64,000 nt of DNA, taken from NCBI RefSeq assembly GCF_021441885.1, contig NZ_CP090439.1, forward strand, positions 1,426,001 through 1,490,000. The letters are read 5' to 3'. Shown piece after piece: positions 8,401 through 17,254 of this stretch. The stretch's first letter is position 1, and every line of letters begins with the position of its first letter. This DNA comes from Vibrio maritimus (lineage in GTDB: Bacteria > Pseudomonadota > Gammaproteobacteria > Enterobacterales > Vibrionaceae). The translations under genes and the position numbers were made by a program. A model generated the notes under the pieces. It saw only the letters and a list, made by a program, of their open reading frames with translations. It was not told the DNA's origin and did not search any database.

Positions 8401-10806
8401 ATGATGAAAAGAAGTCTAACACCTCTTGTTCTCGCTTCTGCGGCAGTCATGCTGTCTGCATGTGGTTCCGATTCAAATGATTCAACAACGGGAAGTGGGG
8501 ATTCAGGCGGCGCAAATAACGGGAACAATGGTAATGGAGATATTAATGTCTCAGTCACTCCAGACTATCAGCTCGATGTTAAGTCGTCATTGCCGATTGA
8601 TTTTGGCAATGCTTTGACCGAGCTAAACGCGATTAATCCTGATCCTAGCTCTATGTACGTCACTGGCACAGTATTAAAGACAACAAAGCCTGCGGGTGCG
8701 GAAACCTGGGCGGGCAGTACCGTGGCCGATCAATCAAGCTTGGCGCTATCAGAAGAAAGGAGTGTTGTTACCGCTTGGGTATATTCTCCTGAGGCTGGTA
8801 TTCCTGTCCTCTTTAAAGTGGAAAACGATGCTGATGCCTCTCAATTTGCAGAAGTCTTAGTAACCACAAGTAAAGCCAATGAGTGGGAGCAGCTTACTTT
8901 TGACTTCAGAGAACTAAACCTAGGCGAACTTAACGAGGCTTTTAAGTATAACAAAAAGAGTCTGTTCTTCGATTTTGGCAACGTCGGTAGTGGTAACGTG
9001 TTTTATTGGGACAACCTTCGCCTCGAAGGGGTAGGTCTATCCGCTCAACCAACGCCTGATTCGTTCCCAGTTTCTGATAGCGGTCAGCCGCTTTTGGGTA
9101 ACCCACAGTATCAAGCAATTTCTTATGGTGCGTGGCGAAGCGATACCCGAGAGTCTGGTGATTTAGTGCCAACGGTTCAAGAACATGTTGAGGACATGAA
9201 GATCCTAAATGCGATGGGTATCAAAGTTATCCGCACGTACAACACCCAAGGCTTCATCGGTACTGACGGTTACAGCAACACAGAAAATCTACTGGCGGCG
9301 ATTCGACAACTGAAAGACGAAGCAGCGGCTGACGGTAATACGTTTGAGATGTATGTCATGCTCGGTGTCTGGATTGATGCCAATAATGCATGGACTGGCT
9401 CTCCTATTGATTCATCCACAGACTCGCCGAAAAATGCGTTAGAGATTGCGAAGGCGAAAGAACTGGCGCTGGCATATCCAGATATCATTAAAGTTATTGC
9501 TGTTGGTAATGAGGCGATGGTTGACTGGGCGTCGTCATACAAGGTACACCCTTCGATAATCCTTAATCATGTCAAAGACCTGCAGAGTTGGAAGCTTGAG
9601 AGCAGCGACACTGATGACCTGTGGATCACAACCTCCGATAACTGGGCGGTATGGGCAGGCATCGACAACAATGGTAACTATGGTGAGCAAGCTGATCTTA
9701 AATCGCTTATCCAAGCGGTTGATTATGTGTCTTTGCATACCTACGCGCACCACGATACGCATTATGACCCAATCTTTAAAGAGGACTGGAAAGTCTCTGA
9801 AGCGGACCAATCTCTGAGCAAAGAAGAGCAAATCGCCATTTCAATGCAGAAGGCTTACACTCGCTCTCTCGAACAGTATGCTGCGGCCCAGGCTTTCGTA
9901 AATAGTGTTGATCCAACAAAACCTATTCACATAGGCGAAACGGGGTGGTCGACATCCTCAACCGACGGTTACGGCGCTGGGGGAACTCAAGCAGCGGATG
10001 AATACAAACAGAAGATGTTCCATGATGACATGCGCGACTTCGCCAACAATGAGGGTGTATCACTGTTCTTTTTCCAAGCGTTCGATGAGCCATGGAAAGG
10101 TGGCGATAACCCAGGCCATTCTGAGAAAAACTTCGGTCTTATCGATATAGATTGTAACGTCAAGTACGTTGCATGGGATAAGGTTGATACGCTCAATGAC
10201 CTAGGATTGACTCGAGACTGTAACGGCTTTACGGCGAGCTACGGTGGCGTTTATGCCACGTTAATGGATGACGTGCTCGCTCCACCATATGCTCCAGTAG
10301 AGCAGCCTCCGGTTGAGGGAGAGTTCAAGGTGCTGGGTTCTGCCCTGTTCAGCGGTGCTGGCGCATTCGCATGGGAAGACACGGCTTGGGCTGGCGTTGA
10401 CGAAGACGGGGTGCTGACTGTTGCGACCTCTCCAACGAGTGCAAAAGACTGGGGATGGGGTACACATATTGGTGATGAAAGCCGCCGAGACTTTACTGCA
10501 GTTAAGACACTCAAGTTTGATATTAGAGGCTTCACTGAAGGTGGTAAGGCGTTAGCCGAGTTTGCCTTTGGCGTTGGCTTCCAGTCCGATACCGGTGGGC
10601 AATGGTCTACCAACCACACAATTCGATTTAATACGGGTGATTACCAACTCACGACTGATTGGCAGACCATTGAAGTTGATATCAGCCAGTTCTCTAACTC
10701 ACCGAATCTAACCCAAGTTACTCAGCCATTTATTGTTAATGGCACAACAAAAGAGGGGCTTACAGAGGCGGATATTCAAGTTCGAAATATCTCTTGGTTT
10801 GAATAA
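8401..10806 (+). CDS. GH17 family glucan hydrolase lipoprotein with flanking carbohydrate-binding-like modules
   Basis: This 801-aa lipoprotein has a lipobox MLSA-C near residue 21, followed by a Ser/Asn/Gly-rich linker. Residues about 45-220 form a beta-sandwich module (VFYWDNLRLEG). The central domain, about 235-620, is GH17-like: acid/base in VGNEAM (E371) and nucleophile in IGETGW (E513), with LHTYAHHD between them. Residues about 640-801 form a second beta-sandwich module ending in VRNISWFE. GH17 enzymes act on beta-1,3-glucans, by hydrolysis or transglycosylation, so laminarin is the likely substrate. The start at 8401 follows AAGGAAG with good spacing; a second ATG at 8404 is also possible. 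The next GH16 gene lies 130 bp downstream with no clear terminator between. Confidence 0.85.
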   Translation: MMKRSLTPLVLASAAVMLSACGSDSNDSTTGSGDSGGANNGNNGNGDINVSVTPDYQLDVKSSLPIDFGNALTELNAINPDPSSMYVTGTVLKTTKPAGAETWAGSTVADQSSLALSEERSVVTAWVYSPEAGIPVLFKVENDADASQFAEVLVTTSKANEWEQLTFDFRELNLGELNEAFKYNKKSLFFDFGNVGSGNVFYWDNLRLEGVGLSAQPTPDSFPVSDSGQPLLGNPQYQAISYGAWRSDTRESGDLVPTVQEHVEDMKILNAMGIKVIRTYNTQGFIGTDGYSNTENLLAAIRQLKDEAAADGNTFEMYVMLGVWIDANNAWTGSPIDSSTDSPKNALEIAKAKELALAYPDIIKVIAVGNEAMVDWASSYKVHPSIILNHVKDLQSWKLESSDTDDLWITTSDNWAVWAGIDNNGNYGEQADLKSLIQAVDYVSLHTYAHHDTHYDPIFKEDWKVSEADQSLSKEEQIAISMQKAYTRSLEQYAAAQAFVNSVDPTKPIHIGETGWSTSSTDGYGAGGTQAADEYKQKMFHDDMRDFANNEGVSLFFFQAFDEPWKGGDNPGHSEKNFGLIDIDCNVKYVAWDKVDTLNDLGLTRDCNGFTASYGGVYATLMDDVLAPPYAPVEQPPVEGEFKVLGSALFSGAGAFAWEDTAWAGVDEDGVLTVATSPTSAKDWGWGTHIGDESRRDFTAVKTLKFDIRGFTEGGKALAEFAFGVGFQSDTGGQWSTNHTIRFNTGDYQLTTDWQTIEVDISQFSNSPNLTQVTQPFIVNGTTKEGLTEADIQVRNISWFE

Positions 10807-10822
10807 CCGTCACTAGTCACAC

Positions 10823-10846
10823 GGTGATGGCAATCATGCCATCACC
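10823..10846 (+). other. intercistronic hairpin between GH17 and second GH16 gene
   Basis: GGTGATGGCA (10823-10832) and TGCCATCACC (10837-10846) form a perfect 10-bp stem with a 4-nt loop. There is no T run, so mRNA 3'-end stabilisation or processing is more likely than termination. Confidence 0.5.
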
Positions 10847-10935
10847 ACCTCTTGAACCCGAATAGTTCCAATACTGCTTCGACACTATGTCGCAAGTGGC
10901 CTTTGAGCTATCTGAAAAATACGGAGTAAAACCAA

Positions 10936-11943
10936 ATGACCACTTGGTTTAGACGTCTTGGTCTACTGATCATCGGCGTTTTTACTGTGCCAGTTTTGGC
11001 GGGTTGGCAAGTTCACTGGATTGATACCTTCGAGGGCAATAGCGTCAACTGGAATAATTGGACTGCTCAAACTCAAGCCAACTACAACAATGAAGTTCAG
11101 TGTTATACAGATGATGACTCATCTGAACAGCGTAACTACGACGTATCGGATGGCACTTTGAAAATCATTGCTCGTAAAGGCACGAATCAGTGTATGACCT
11201 TGAGCGGACAAACAAAGACTTGGACCTCAGGTCGAATTAATACCAAAGACAAGCAGGAATTTTTGTATGGTCGCTTGGAAGCTAGAATTCGCTTTCACAA
11301 TCTTGAGGGAGGGACATGGCCCGCCTTCTGGATGTTGGAAAATCGTATTGCTGAGCAGCCAATCAAAGGTGACAACGACAATGTAGGTTGGCCCAATGTT
11401 GGCGCGAGTGAGATAGATGTTTGGGAATGGTTTTCTAATGAACCAGAAAGTTACATTACCAATTTTTTCAATACCGCACATTCTTGCGGAAGCGAGTATC
11501 GCTACACCTACCCCAATGGTGCACAAGATGTTCTTGATTGGCATCGCTATGCCATGGAGTGGGATGAAAACGAGATAGCCTTCTACATCGATGATGAGTT
11601 GGTGACAAGACACGATGTGAGCCAGTGCCCACGTTATAAAGAACCTATGTTCGTCTTACTCAATGTCGCAATGGGCGGCATGCTTGGCGGCAATATTGAC
11701 CCAAGCCTTCAGCAGGCAACCATGGAGGTCGATTATATTGCGCATTGCCAACGTTCTGCCTCCAACGATATTCAATATTGCGATGAAGATACGCCCATCG
11801 CCGATCCCAATGAAACCATTCCAGAACGACCAAGTGCAGGCGTTGATTCGACATCGAATGGCGGCGCGCAATCTCTATGGACACTCCTTGCACTACTGAC
11901 CATAGCTGCAATCAAAAAACGGAAACCAAACACAAGGAAATAA
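10936..11943 (+). CDS. GH16 beta-glucanase with GlyGly-CTERM-like C-terminal sorting tail
   Basis: This 335-aa protein has an ordinary Sec signal peptide (residues 1-22, cleavage near VLA-GW) and no lipobox. The GH16 domain fills residues 25-275. The signature SEIDVWEW gives nucleophile E159 and acid/base E164. The C-terminus is unusual: a Gly-Gly pair (about 309-310), a hydrophobic helix (SLWTLLALLTIAAI), then a basic end (KKRK). That is the layout of GlyGly-CTERM tails processed by rhombosortase in Vibrio and relatives, which leads to surface attachment or type II secretion. Together with the lipoprotein GH16 and GH17 it forms a set of laminarinases at different cell locations. Its stop lies 4 nt before the next ATG. 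Confidence 0.86.
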   Translation: MTTWFRRLGLLIIGVFTVPVLAGWQVHWIDTFEGNSVNWNNWTAQTQANYNNEVQCYTDDDSSEQRNYDVSDGTLKIIARKGTNQCMTLSGQTKTWTSGRINTKDKQEFLYGRLEARIRFHNLEGGTWPAFWMLENRIAEQPIKGDNDNVGWPNVGASEIDVWEWFSNEPESYITNFFNTAHSCGSEYRYTYPNGAQDVLDWHRYAMEWDENEIAFYIDDELVTRHDVSQCPRYKEPMFVLLNVAMGGMLGGNIDPSLQQATMEVDYIAHCQRSASNDIQYCDEDTPIADPNETIPERPSAGVDSTSNGGAQSLWTLLALLTIAAIKKRKPNTRK

Positions 11944-11947
11944 CGCG

Positions 11948-14083
11948 ATGCAAAATCTAGGAAAAGCATGGGCGGTTACCCTTCTCGCCGCCAGTTTAGT
12001 TGGCTGTGGTGAGGACGATGCAACCATTGCTGCAGACAACGGAATAAACGGTGGTAATAACAACACAGACAATCAAGAGGCTTATTATCAGGTTCGTATC
12101 ACGGTACTTGACGTTAACACTCAAAGCCCGCTATCGGGAGTCGTTGTCGATATCAGTGGCAAGATGGCAACGACGAACGCGCAAGGTGAGGCGAACTTTG
12201 AATTAGAAGACGGAAACTACACAGCGACGTTAACGATGAGTGGCTATCAAACGGCACAGCATAGTTTCGATGTGTCGGGCGCGAACTTAACGACTTCGGT
12301 AGAACTTACTCAAACTGCAGAAACGCCGGAATTACCAGAGGTTGGTTTTATTTTTGACTCCAGCAACGAAGGTTCATTTGCTATTGAATATTGGGGAGAT
12401 GATTGGGGCTCTGGTTCTGGAATCAGCACTGCGAATGACGACCCTGATTACGGCGAGGTGCTTGTTGTCACGAGTGGCACCAACTGGGGAAAAGGAGCGG
12501 CTATTGCTTGGGGTAATGAAGCTGAAAACAGTATTGATGCTTCGGTGTATACCCATCTCAGCTTCAAGATTAAACCAGAGGGTTTTGCAAACATAGAAGT
12601 TGTCGTCCAAGGTTCTGATATCACTGAGTCCAAAACCATGTATGCGACAGATTCTGGTGAAGCACTAGATAATGGCTGGTACCAGTTTGAGGTGCCATTT
12701 TCTAGCACCGCAGAATTGGTTTGGTTAGGGTTGGTGCTGCCAAGTGACGTCGATGGAATGGCTAAGTTGACCGACATTGCTTTGATTACTAAGCAAGTGG
12801 AATACAGCCAACCAAGCGTCAGTGCGCCAGTACCTTCTGTCAGCGATGAAGATGCGTTTGCGCTGTTTAGTGATACGCTCACGGAAGATAAGTTTATTTC
12901 TGTTTGGAACGCCAATTGGTGGAATGCTCCTTTATATACATCAGCCAGTATTGATGGTGATAACTACGCGCGCTATGAGATTGTTGGAGCAGGCACCGAG
13001 GGCGGCGTAGCAGGGATCGAGTATGGTATTGAATACGGGAGCATTGATGTTTCTCAACACGATAACTGGCACATCGATCTCTACGTTGAATCGGGCGTGA
13101 GGCAAGTATTGCTTCAGCTCGTTTCTACAGACGGTTCCAGCAGCTACATGATAGATGCTCCCCAGACCGACCAGTGGTTGTCACTGGATATTCCTTTTGC
13201 GTCAATGACCTTAAATGGCGATGTCGCGCTCAATAGCGCTCAAATGCAAATGATAGGTTTGCAGCTTTGGGGTGATGAAGGGAAAGCAGTATTTGTTGAT
13301 AACCTCTACTTCTCTGGTACGGCGATTACTCATCAACTACAAGTACTGGTGACTGACGATCTAGGAATGCCAATCCCGAATGCGCAAGTGTCGGTCGGTG
13401 TCGACGGCGAACATGATGCAGCCTATAAAGTGACAACAGATGCCGCCGGTTTTGCTGACCTTTCACTTTCACAAGGTAAGCAGAAGGTCAAAGTGAGCGC
13501 TGATGGCTTTGCAGTGGCCCAGCAAATCATTCAAGTAGAAGAGGGGATACAGCCAGTATTTGCGTTACAACGATTGGCGACCGGTCCGACTGAAGCTGCG
13601 CCGGTACCTAATGTCTCAAGTGATGATGTGATTTCTTTATACAGCGACGGCCTAACGAGCAATCATTGGATTACCAACTGGTCCGATCCATGGTGGAATC
13701 CGCCAACACATTCTGAAATCACTATTGATGGTAATCTGACCGCTAAGTTCGACATTACGCCAGATGGAGAAGAGGGCGGTGTGACTGGAATCCAATATGG
13801 CATAGAGACACCAGTCGATGCTTCAGACAAAACGGGTCTGCGCTTCGACTTCTACGCTACATCTGGAGTCACCAAAGCGGTATTCCAATTATTGTCCGGC
13901 TCTCAACCCCTGTTTTATACTATTGAGAATGTAGAAACGGGCTCTTGGATTTCAGTAGAGCTAGGCTTTGATGCGCTAGAGGCAGGTCCGGATTATGACC
14001 GCGCCAACATGCAGCAGCTTGGTATGCAGTTATTTGGTACGTCTAGCGATAGTGTGTATTTGGATAATATTTACTTCTACTAA
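11948..14083 (+). CDS. multi-modular glycan-binding lipoprotein without recognisable catalytic domain
   Basis: This 711-aa lipoprotein has a lipobox SLVG-C near residue 21. Visible modules are: a carboxypeptidase-regulatory-like beta domain (about 35-125, SPLSGVVVDISG...ELEDGNYTATL), a beta-sandwich module (135-285), a second one (300-460), another regulatory-like domain (465-545, MPIPNAQVSVGV), and a third sandwich (555-711). Modules two and three are clear repeats: both have a W-W-N-(A/P)-P element, an EGGV(A/T)GI(E/Q)YG element, and end with V(F/Y)(V/L)DN(L/I)YF. No glycosidase signature is present. The start is 4 nt after the GH16 stop with AAGGAA before it, so it is co-translated. The most likely role is surface capture of laminarin for the neighbouring enzymes; this is inferred from context. 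Confidence 0.7.
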   Translation: MQNLGKAWAVTLLAASLVGCGEDDATIAADNGINGGNNNTDNQEAYYQVRITVLDVNTQSPLSGVVVDISGKMATTNAQGEANFELEDGNYTATLTMSGYQTAQHSFDVSGANLTTSVELTQTAETPELPEVGFIFDSSNEGSFAIEYWGDDWGSGSGISTANDDPDYGEVLVVTSGTNWGKGAAIAWGNEAENSIDASVYTHLSFKIKPEGFANIEVVVQGSDITESKTMYATDSGEALDNGWYQFEVPFSSTAELVWLGLVLPSDVDGMAKLTDIALITKQVEYSQPSVSAPVPSVSDEDAFALFSDTLTEDKFISVWNANWWNAPLYTSASIDGDNYARYEIVGAGTEGGVAGIEYGIEYGSIDVSQHDNWHIDLYVESGVRQVLLQLVSTDGSSSYMIDAPQTDQWLSLDIPFASMTLNGDVALNSAQMQMIGLQLWGDEGKAVFVDNLYFSGTAITHQLQVLVTDDLGMPIPNAQVSVGVDGEHDAAYKVTTDAAGFADLSLSQGKQKVKVSADGFAVAQQIIQVEEGIQPVFALQRLATGPTEAAPVPNVSSDDVISLYSDGLTSNHWITNWSDPWWNPPTHSEITIDGNLTAKFDITPDGEEGGVTGIQYGIETPVDASDKTGLRFDFYATSGVTKAVFQLLSGSQPLFYTIENVETGSWISVELGFDALEAGPDYDRANMQQLGMQLFGTSSDSVYLDNIYFY

Positions 14084-14104
14084 TAGGTCGAAGGGTATTA
14101 TCAC

Positions 14105-14129
14105 GGTCAAGCGCTTCTGGTGCTTGACC
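14105..14129 (+). other. hairpin after the laminarin operon
   Basis: GGTCAAGC (14105-14112) pairs with GCTTGACC (14122-14129). It lies just downstream of the operon's last stop and just beyond the end of the convergent gene. There is no T run, so it is a weak terminator candidate. Confidence 0.35.
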
Positions 14130-14146
14130 TTGACCGCGCATTACCA

Positions 14147-14830
14147 TTATCGGAAATTCAGGTTAAACCCAAACTCAAACGTACCTTCCGTTGTCCTCGG
14201 TTCGCCAGGGCGAACACGGTGTTGACCATAACGATACTTCACGTAGGGCTCAATGTATTTTGGTTTAAACGTAAGAGTAAAGTCTGCGTGAAAGATGCTC
14301 GGCTCTAAACGAGTGTCTGACATGATTCGATCGTGATTAAGCGAGTAGCTGTAGTTCAGCCAGTCTACAGGTGTATAGCTTACACCTAGGCTGGCTTTCC
14401 ATTCTTTATTGGTATTAAAATTCGGACTCAAGATAGGAAAGTCATCACTTTGAAATACACTTTTTCGCCATTCGTAAGATGTTGAGCCAAAGAGCAGTAA
14501 GTCGGAAGCAAGCATTTTTCCTGCGAATAAACCAACGTTATATATGTCGACTACGTCAGCTCTGCCATAGGTAGCGAACGCTTCCGTATAGGTTTCGCCT
14601 AATACGATACCGTAGCCAGCTCCCAGCTCGAGGTAGCCGTTTGAATCAATTTCGAAACCTAGGTTAACTTCATCTGTAGCTTGAACCGTACCTGAAAGTG
14701 TTCCTACCCAAGAATCACCAACCTTTGCGGTTTGAAAGCTCATAGTGGGTTCGTAGTAAGCCAGTTCATGGTGGTCGGCGATTGCGGAAAATGGTAATAA
14801 CGAAATTGCGGTCACAATGTACTTATTCAT
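14147..14830 (-). CDS. putative outer-membrane beta-barrel protein (porin-like)
   Basis: This 227-aa protein has a short signal peptide (MNKYIVTAISLLPFSAIA) and then alternating polar and aromatic strands (YLELGAGYGI, WLNYSYSLNHD, YIEPYVKYRYG, FEFGFNLNF), the pattern of a small outer-membrane barrel. It resembles KdgM- or OmpG-like oligosaccharide porins in size and style, but the family cannot be fixed by eye. The longer open frame starting at 14917 would run through a terminator hairpin; the ATG at 14830 begins directly with the signal peptide and is preferred. It lies convergent to the laminarin operon, so passage of oligosaccharides is a reasonable but unproven role. Confidence 0.6.
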   Translation of the reverse strand: MNKYIVTAISLLPFSAIADHHELAYYEPTMSFQTAKVGDSWVGTLSGTVQATDEVNLGFEIDSNGYLELGAGYGIVLGETYTEAFATYGRADVVDIYNVGLFAGKMLASDLLLFGSTSYEWRKSVFQSDDFPILSPNFNTNKEWKASLGVSYTPVDWLNYSYSLNHDRIMSDTRLEPSIFHADFTLTFKPKYIEPYVKYRYGQHRVRPGEPRTTEGTFEFGFNLNFR

Positions 14831-14842
14831 ATTTCTTCGCTC

Positions 14843-14876
14843 AAAATAAAAGGAGCCGAATAAATCCGGCTCCTTT
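14843..14876 (-). terminator. rho-independent terminator after the orphan lipoprotein gene
   Basis: AAAGGAGCCG (14849-14858) pairs with CGGCTCCTTT (14867-14876). On the minus strand the stem is followed by TTTATTTT. It separates the lipoprotein gene from the barrel gene on the same strand, and may allow partial read-through. Confidence 0.85.
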
Positions 14877-14903
14877 GGTTTTACATAGGTGTTTATATTT
14901 GTA

Positions 14904-16004
14904 TTAAGAGCGACCAACTCGGTCTTTTACTGCTTGTTTGATTTGTTGACGTTGTTCTTGAGAAAGGCTGCGAACTTTCTCAGCGATCTCTTTTCTCTGT
15001 TCAGGAGTAAGGTTTCTAGGGGCTTTCTCCGGTGGAATTTGCCCAAAATCTAAATCAAGACCAGCGATGATACCTTCTTTGATTGCATTTTTTGTCCATT
15101 CCCAACCATGAACTTGAATATTCTTGAATAACGCGATTGCTTTTCGGTTTTGTTCATCTGTAACTTTGGTTACACGGTCCACAGCGCTAGCAAGCGAGTC
15201 AAAACTGTCATGTGTTTCAAAGCGAGCTAGTTTTTCTGCGACGCTATTCCAGCTGTTTAAGATATTTCCTTTTAGCTCTTCATTTGTCCCTTTGCTTATG
15301 TCGTACATCAGAGTAGCTAGTAGTGACGTTGAAGGGTCGCCGTTTGCGATTGTGATTTTTGATAGAGCATACAATTGACGAACTGTATTGTCGGACTCAA
15401 ATATATTTACCATCACATTACCGGCATTGTTTGCTCTTTCCTCATCAGTTGCAGAGCCTGGGTTGATACTCATCCTGATAGACTTCGCGAGATCGTCATG
15501 ACCGGCATCAATTGCTAGCTTGTAGAGTTGTTCTTTTTGAACTTTTCGTACGGCTTCATCCGCAGGAATGAATTGTGGAGGTGTGATACCGAAATCAGGC
15601 GATGAGTCGATACCACTAACATCGGCGGATAAACGACCATTGTTATAAGCAAGAACTAGAGTTTGACCATTTTCATTTACAATAGCGACCTGGTTGCCTT
15701 TAGTTTGGATATCTCCAACTTTATTCCCGTCGTTATCATAGACAACTGAGTTTTCGACTGTAAAGATTTGACCGTTGATGTAGACAGCAGTAACACCTTC
15801 GGTGCCGCGAAGAATCAGTGCATCGTAGTCTCCTTGATCTCCCGAAACATAAGCGCCGTCAAAGTCATTGCCTTCAAGGTATGTTACATCAGCAAACCCC
15901 TCTTGTGGAGCTGGCCCAGAATCACCACCATTGCTTGAACCACTAGATGAACAACCCGCTAAAAATGACGCTGCGATAACTGCACTGATTAATTTAAGTT
16001 TCAT
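14904..16004 (-). CDS. lipoprotein of unknown function
   Basis: This 366-aa protein has a lipobox FLAG-C near residue 18, followed by a Ser/Gly-rich linker. Residues 40-130 look beta-rich, with short repeated Asp/Gly/Asn turns (YDNDGNKVGD, VNENGQTLVL). The rest, to residue 366, is mostly helical and charged, ending in NLTPEQRKEIAEKVRSLSQ and QQIKQAVKDRVG. No family is recognised and no catalytic motif is visible. A LysR-family gene lies just upstream on the same strand, with two similar palindromes between and inside the two genes. A strong terminator follows. A substrate-responsive envelope protein is possible, but no function can be assigned. Confidence 0.6.
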   Translation of the reverse strand: MKLKLISAVIAASFLAGCSSSGSSNGGDSGPAPQEGFADVTYLEGNDFDGAYVSGDQGDYDALILRGTEGVTAVYINGQIFTVENSVVYDNDGNKVGDIQTKGNQVAIVNENGQTLVLAYNNGRLSADVSGIDSSPDFGITPPQFIPADEAVRKVQKEQLYKLAIDAGHDDLAKSIRMSINPGSATDEERANNAGNVMVNIFESDNTVRQLYALSKITIANGDPSTSLLATLMYDISKGTNEELKGNILNSWNSVAEKLARFETHDSFDSLASAVDRVTKVTDEQNRKAIALFKNIQVHGWEWTKNAIKEGIIAGLDLDFGQIPPEKAPRNLTPEQRKEIAEKVRSLSQEQRQQIKQAVKDRVGRS

Positions 16005-16128
16005 GTGTATCTCTCAAAATTGTATTGGAACAAAATAGGCTTCTTGCTTGCGAAGTGGCGCTCCGAGCCGATGAGAGAACTATAGAGATAACGATGTTGA
16101 TAAACTAATGAACTGATTTTATCGTACA

Positions 16129-16185
16129 AATAACCCTAAGTTATTAATAAATAGGTGTTATTGTTCTGATAACCCTGGGTTATCA
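16129..16185 (-). promoter_or_regulatory. pair of similar palindromes between the LysR gene and the lipoprotein gene
   Basis: AATAACCC-T-AAGTTATT (16129-16145) and TGATAACCC-T-GGGTTATCA (16167-16185) share ATAACCCTRRGTTAT. Their centres are 39 bp apart. The second overlaps the 3' end of the LysR coding sequence. Both lie upstream of the lipoprotein gene on its strand, so they are candidate operators. Confidence 0.4.
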
Positions 16186-17099
16186 CGTAATAAGACTCTT
16201 TTGATTAACGATCGCAACCATAGAGTTGTTGCGTTGTTTCTGTTCTTATAGTGATAAATTGCATGGATATCTGTATCGATGGTGACTTTACCAAAATAGA
16301 TATCTAATGCTCTTAGTCCTGAATGGGAATCTAGTTTGAGGTAGCTCGAACTCGGAAAAAGCATGTCTGAATTTTTAACAACATCGATGATTGCTGAAGG
16401 TAGCTCTGAGCGGAATACGATATTGGGCTCGTGTCCTCGCATCTTAATCATTTTCTCTGAGTTTGATTGATTCGAGTTCCAATCGGCCGCGATTAATGTC
16501 GCAATTTCAAAGTCTACGCCGTCATCAATTTCAAGATAATCTTTGTTGTATGGATGGTCAGCCCGCACGTAGCCTTTGAACGTATCATCAGCAAGCTTCT
16601 TTTGAAGCAGTTCTTTTGGTGCGTGGGATATGCCGTAGTTCAATCCTAAATGAATATCATCGTTGACTAGGTCCTGAATAGTCGACTTGCTCCAATTAAG
16701 AAGTTGAACTTGCACATTAGGAGCCTCAGACCTAATTGCCTTAAATAGATCTTGCGCTATACCTGAGAGAAAGAATGGCGATATCGCTAACTTGAGCGTC
16801 ACATCTAATTCCGCCGGATCAAATTCACTGGAATGATTAACCGCACTGGCAAGTTCATCCATCAATGGTGAGATAGACTCTGCTAACTGATTCGCTTTTT
16901 CTGTCGCTCGCAAACCATGGTGTGTCTTCACAAATAACTCATCTTCAAAATGATCGCGCAGACGTTGAAGCGCCTTACTTACAGCCGGTTGTGAGACAAA
17001 TAAACGCTCTGATGCTTTTCGCATATTGCGTTCTTGATTCAAAATGATGAAGGTGCGAAGGAGGTTTAGATCGAGGTTAGCGAATAAGTCTTTAGCCAT
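16158..17099 (-). CDS. LysR-family transcriptional regulator
   Basis: This 313-aa protein has the classical LysR layout. A winged HTH lies at residues 8-67 (NLLRTFIILNQERNMRKASERLFVSQPAVSKALQRLRDHFEDELFV), followed by a linker helix and a periplasmic-binding-like effector domain (about 95-300). Effector and target are not deducible. It is encoded on the same strand as the downstream orphan lipoprotein and divergent from the MCP gene. The palindrome pair at 16129-16185 between it and the lipoprotein gene is a candidate target or autoregulatory site. The start has a modest upstream context (AGATGTTTTC before ATG), and no better alternative is seen. Confidence 0.88.
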   Translation of the reverse strand: MAKDLFANLDLNLLRTFIILNQERNMRKASERLFVSQPAVSKALQRLRDHFEDELFVKTHHGLRATEKANQLAESISPLMDELASAVNHSSEFDPAELDVTLKLAISPFFLSGIAQDLFKAIRSEAPNVQVQLLNWSKSTIQDLVNDDIHLGLNYGISHAPKELLQKKLADDTFKGYVRADHPYNKDYLEIDDGVDFEIATLIAADWNSNQSNSEKMIKMRGHEPNIVFRSELPSAIIDVVKNSDMLFPSSSYLKLDSHSGLRALDIYFGKVTIDTDIHAIYHYKNRNNATTLWLRSLIKRVLLRDNPGLSEQ

Positions 17100-17254
17100 G
17101 AAAACATCTCATTGTACAAGGTCTGTTTTCAATCTTAAGTACAAATATCAAGCACTGCAAAACCTTCAGTAACAAAAATATAAACAAATTGTTTAAAATT
17201 CTCGTTAGTTGCCGATATAGTGTCAAATCAGTTGTATTTTATAGAGGTTTAAGG

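Noticed and set aside
12448..12915. 155-codon minus-strand frame inside the multi-module lipoprotein gene
   Set aside because: The plus-strand frame has a lipobox, continuous repeated modules and coupling to the gene before it. The antisense frame has no ribosome-binding site or family features.
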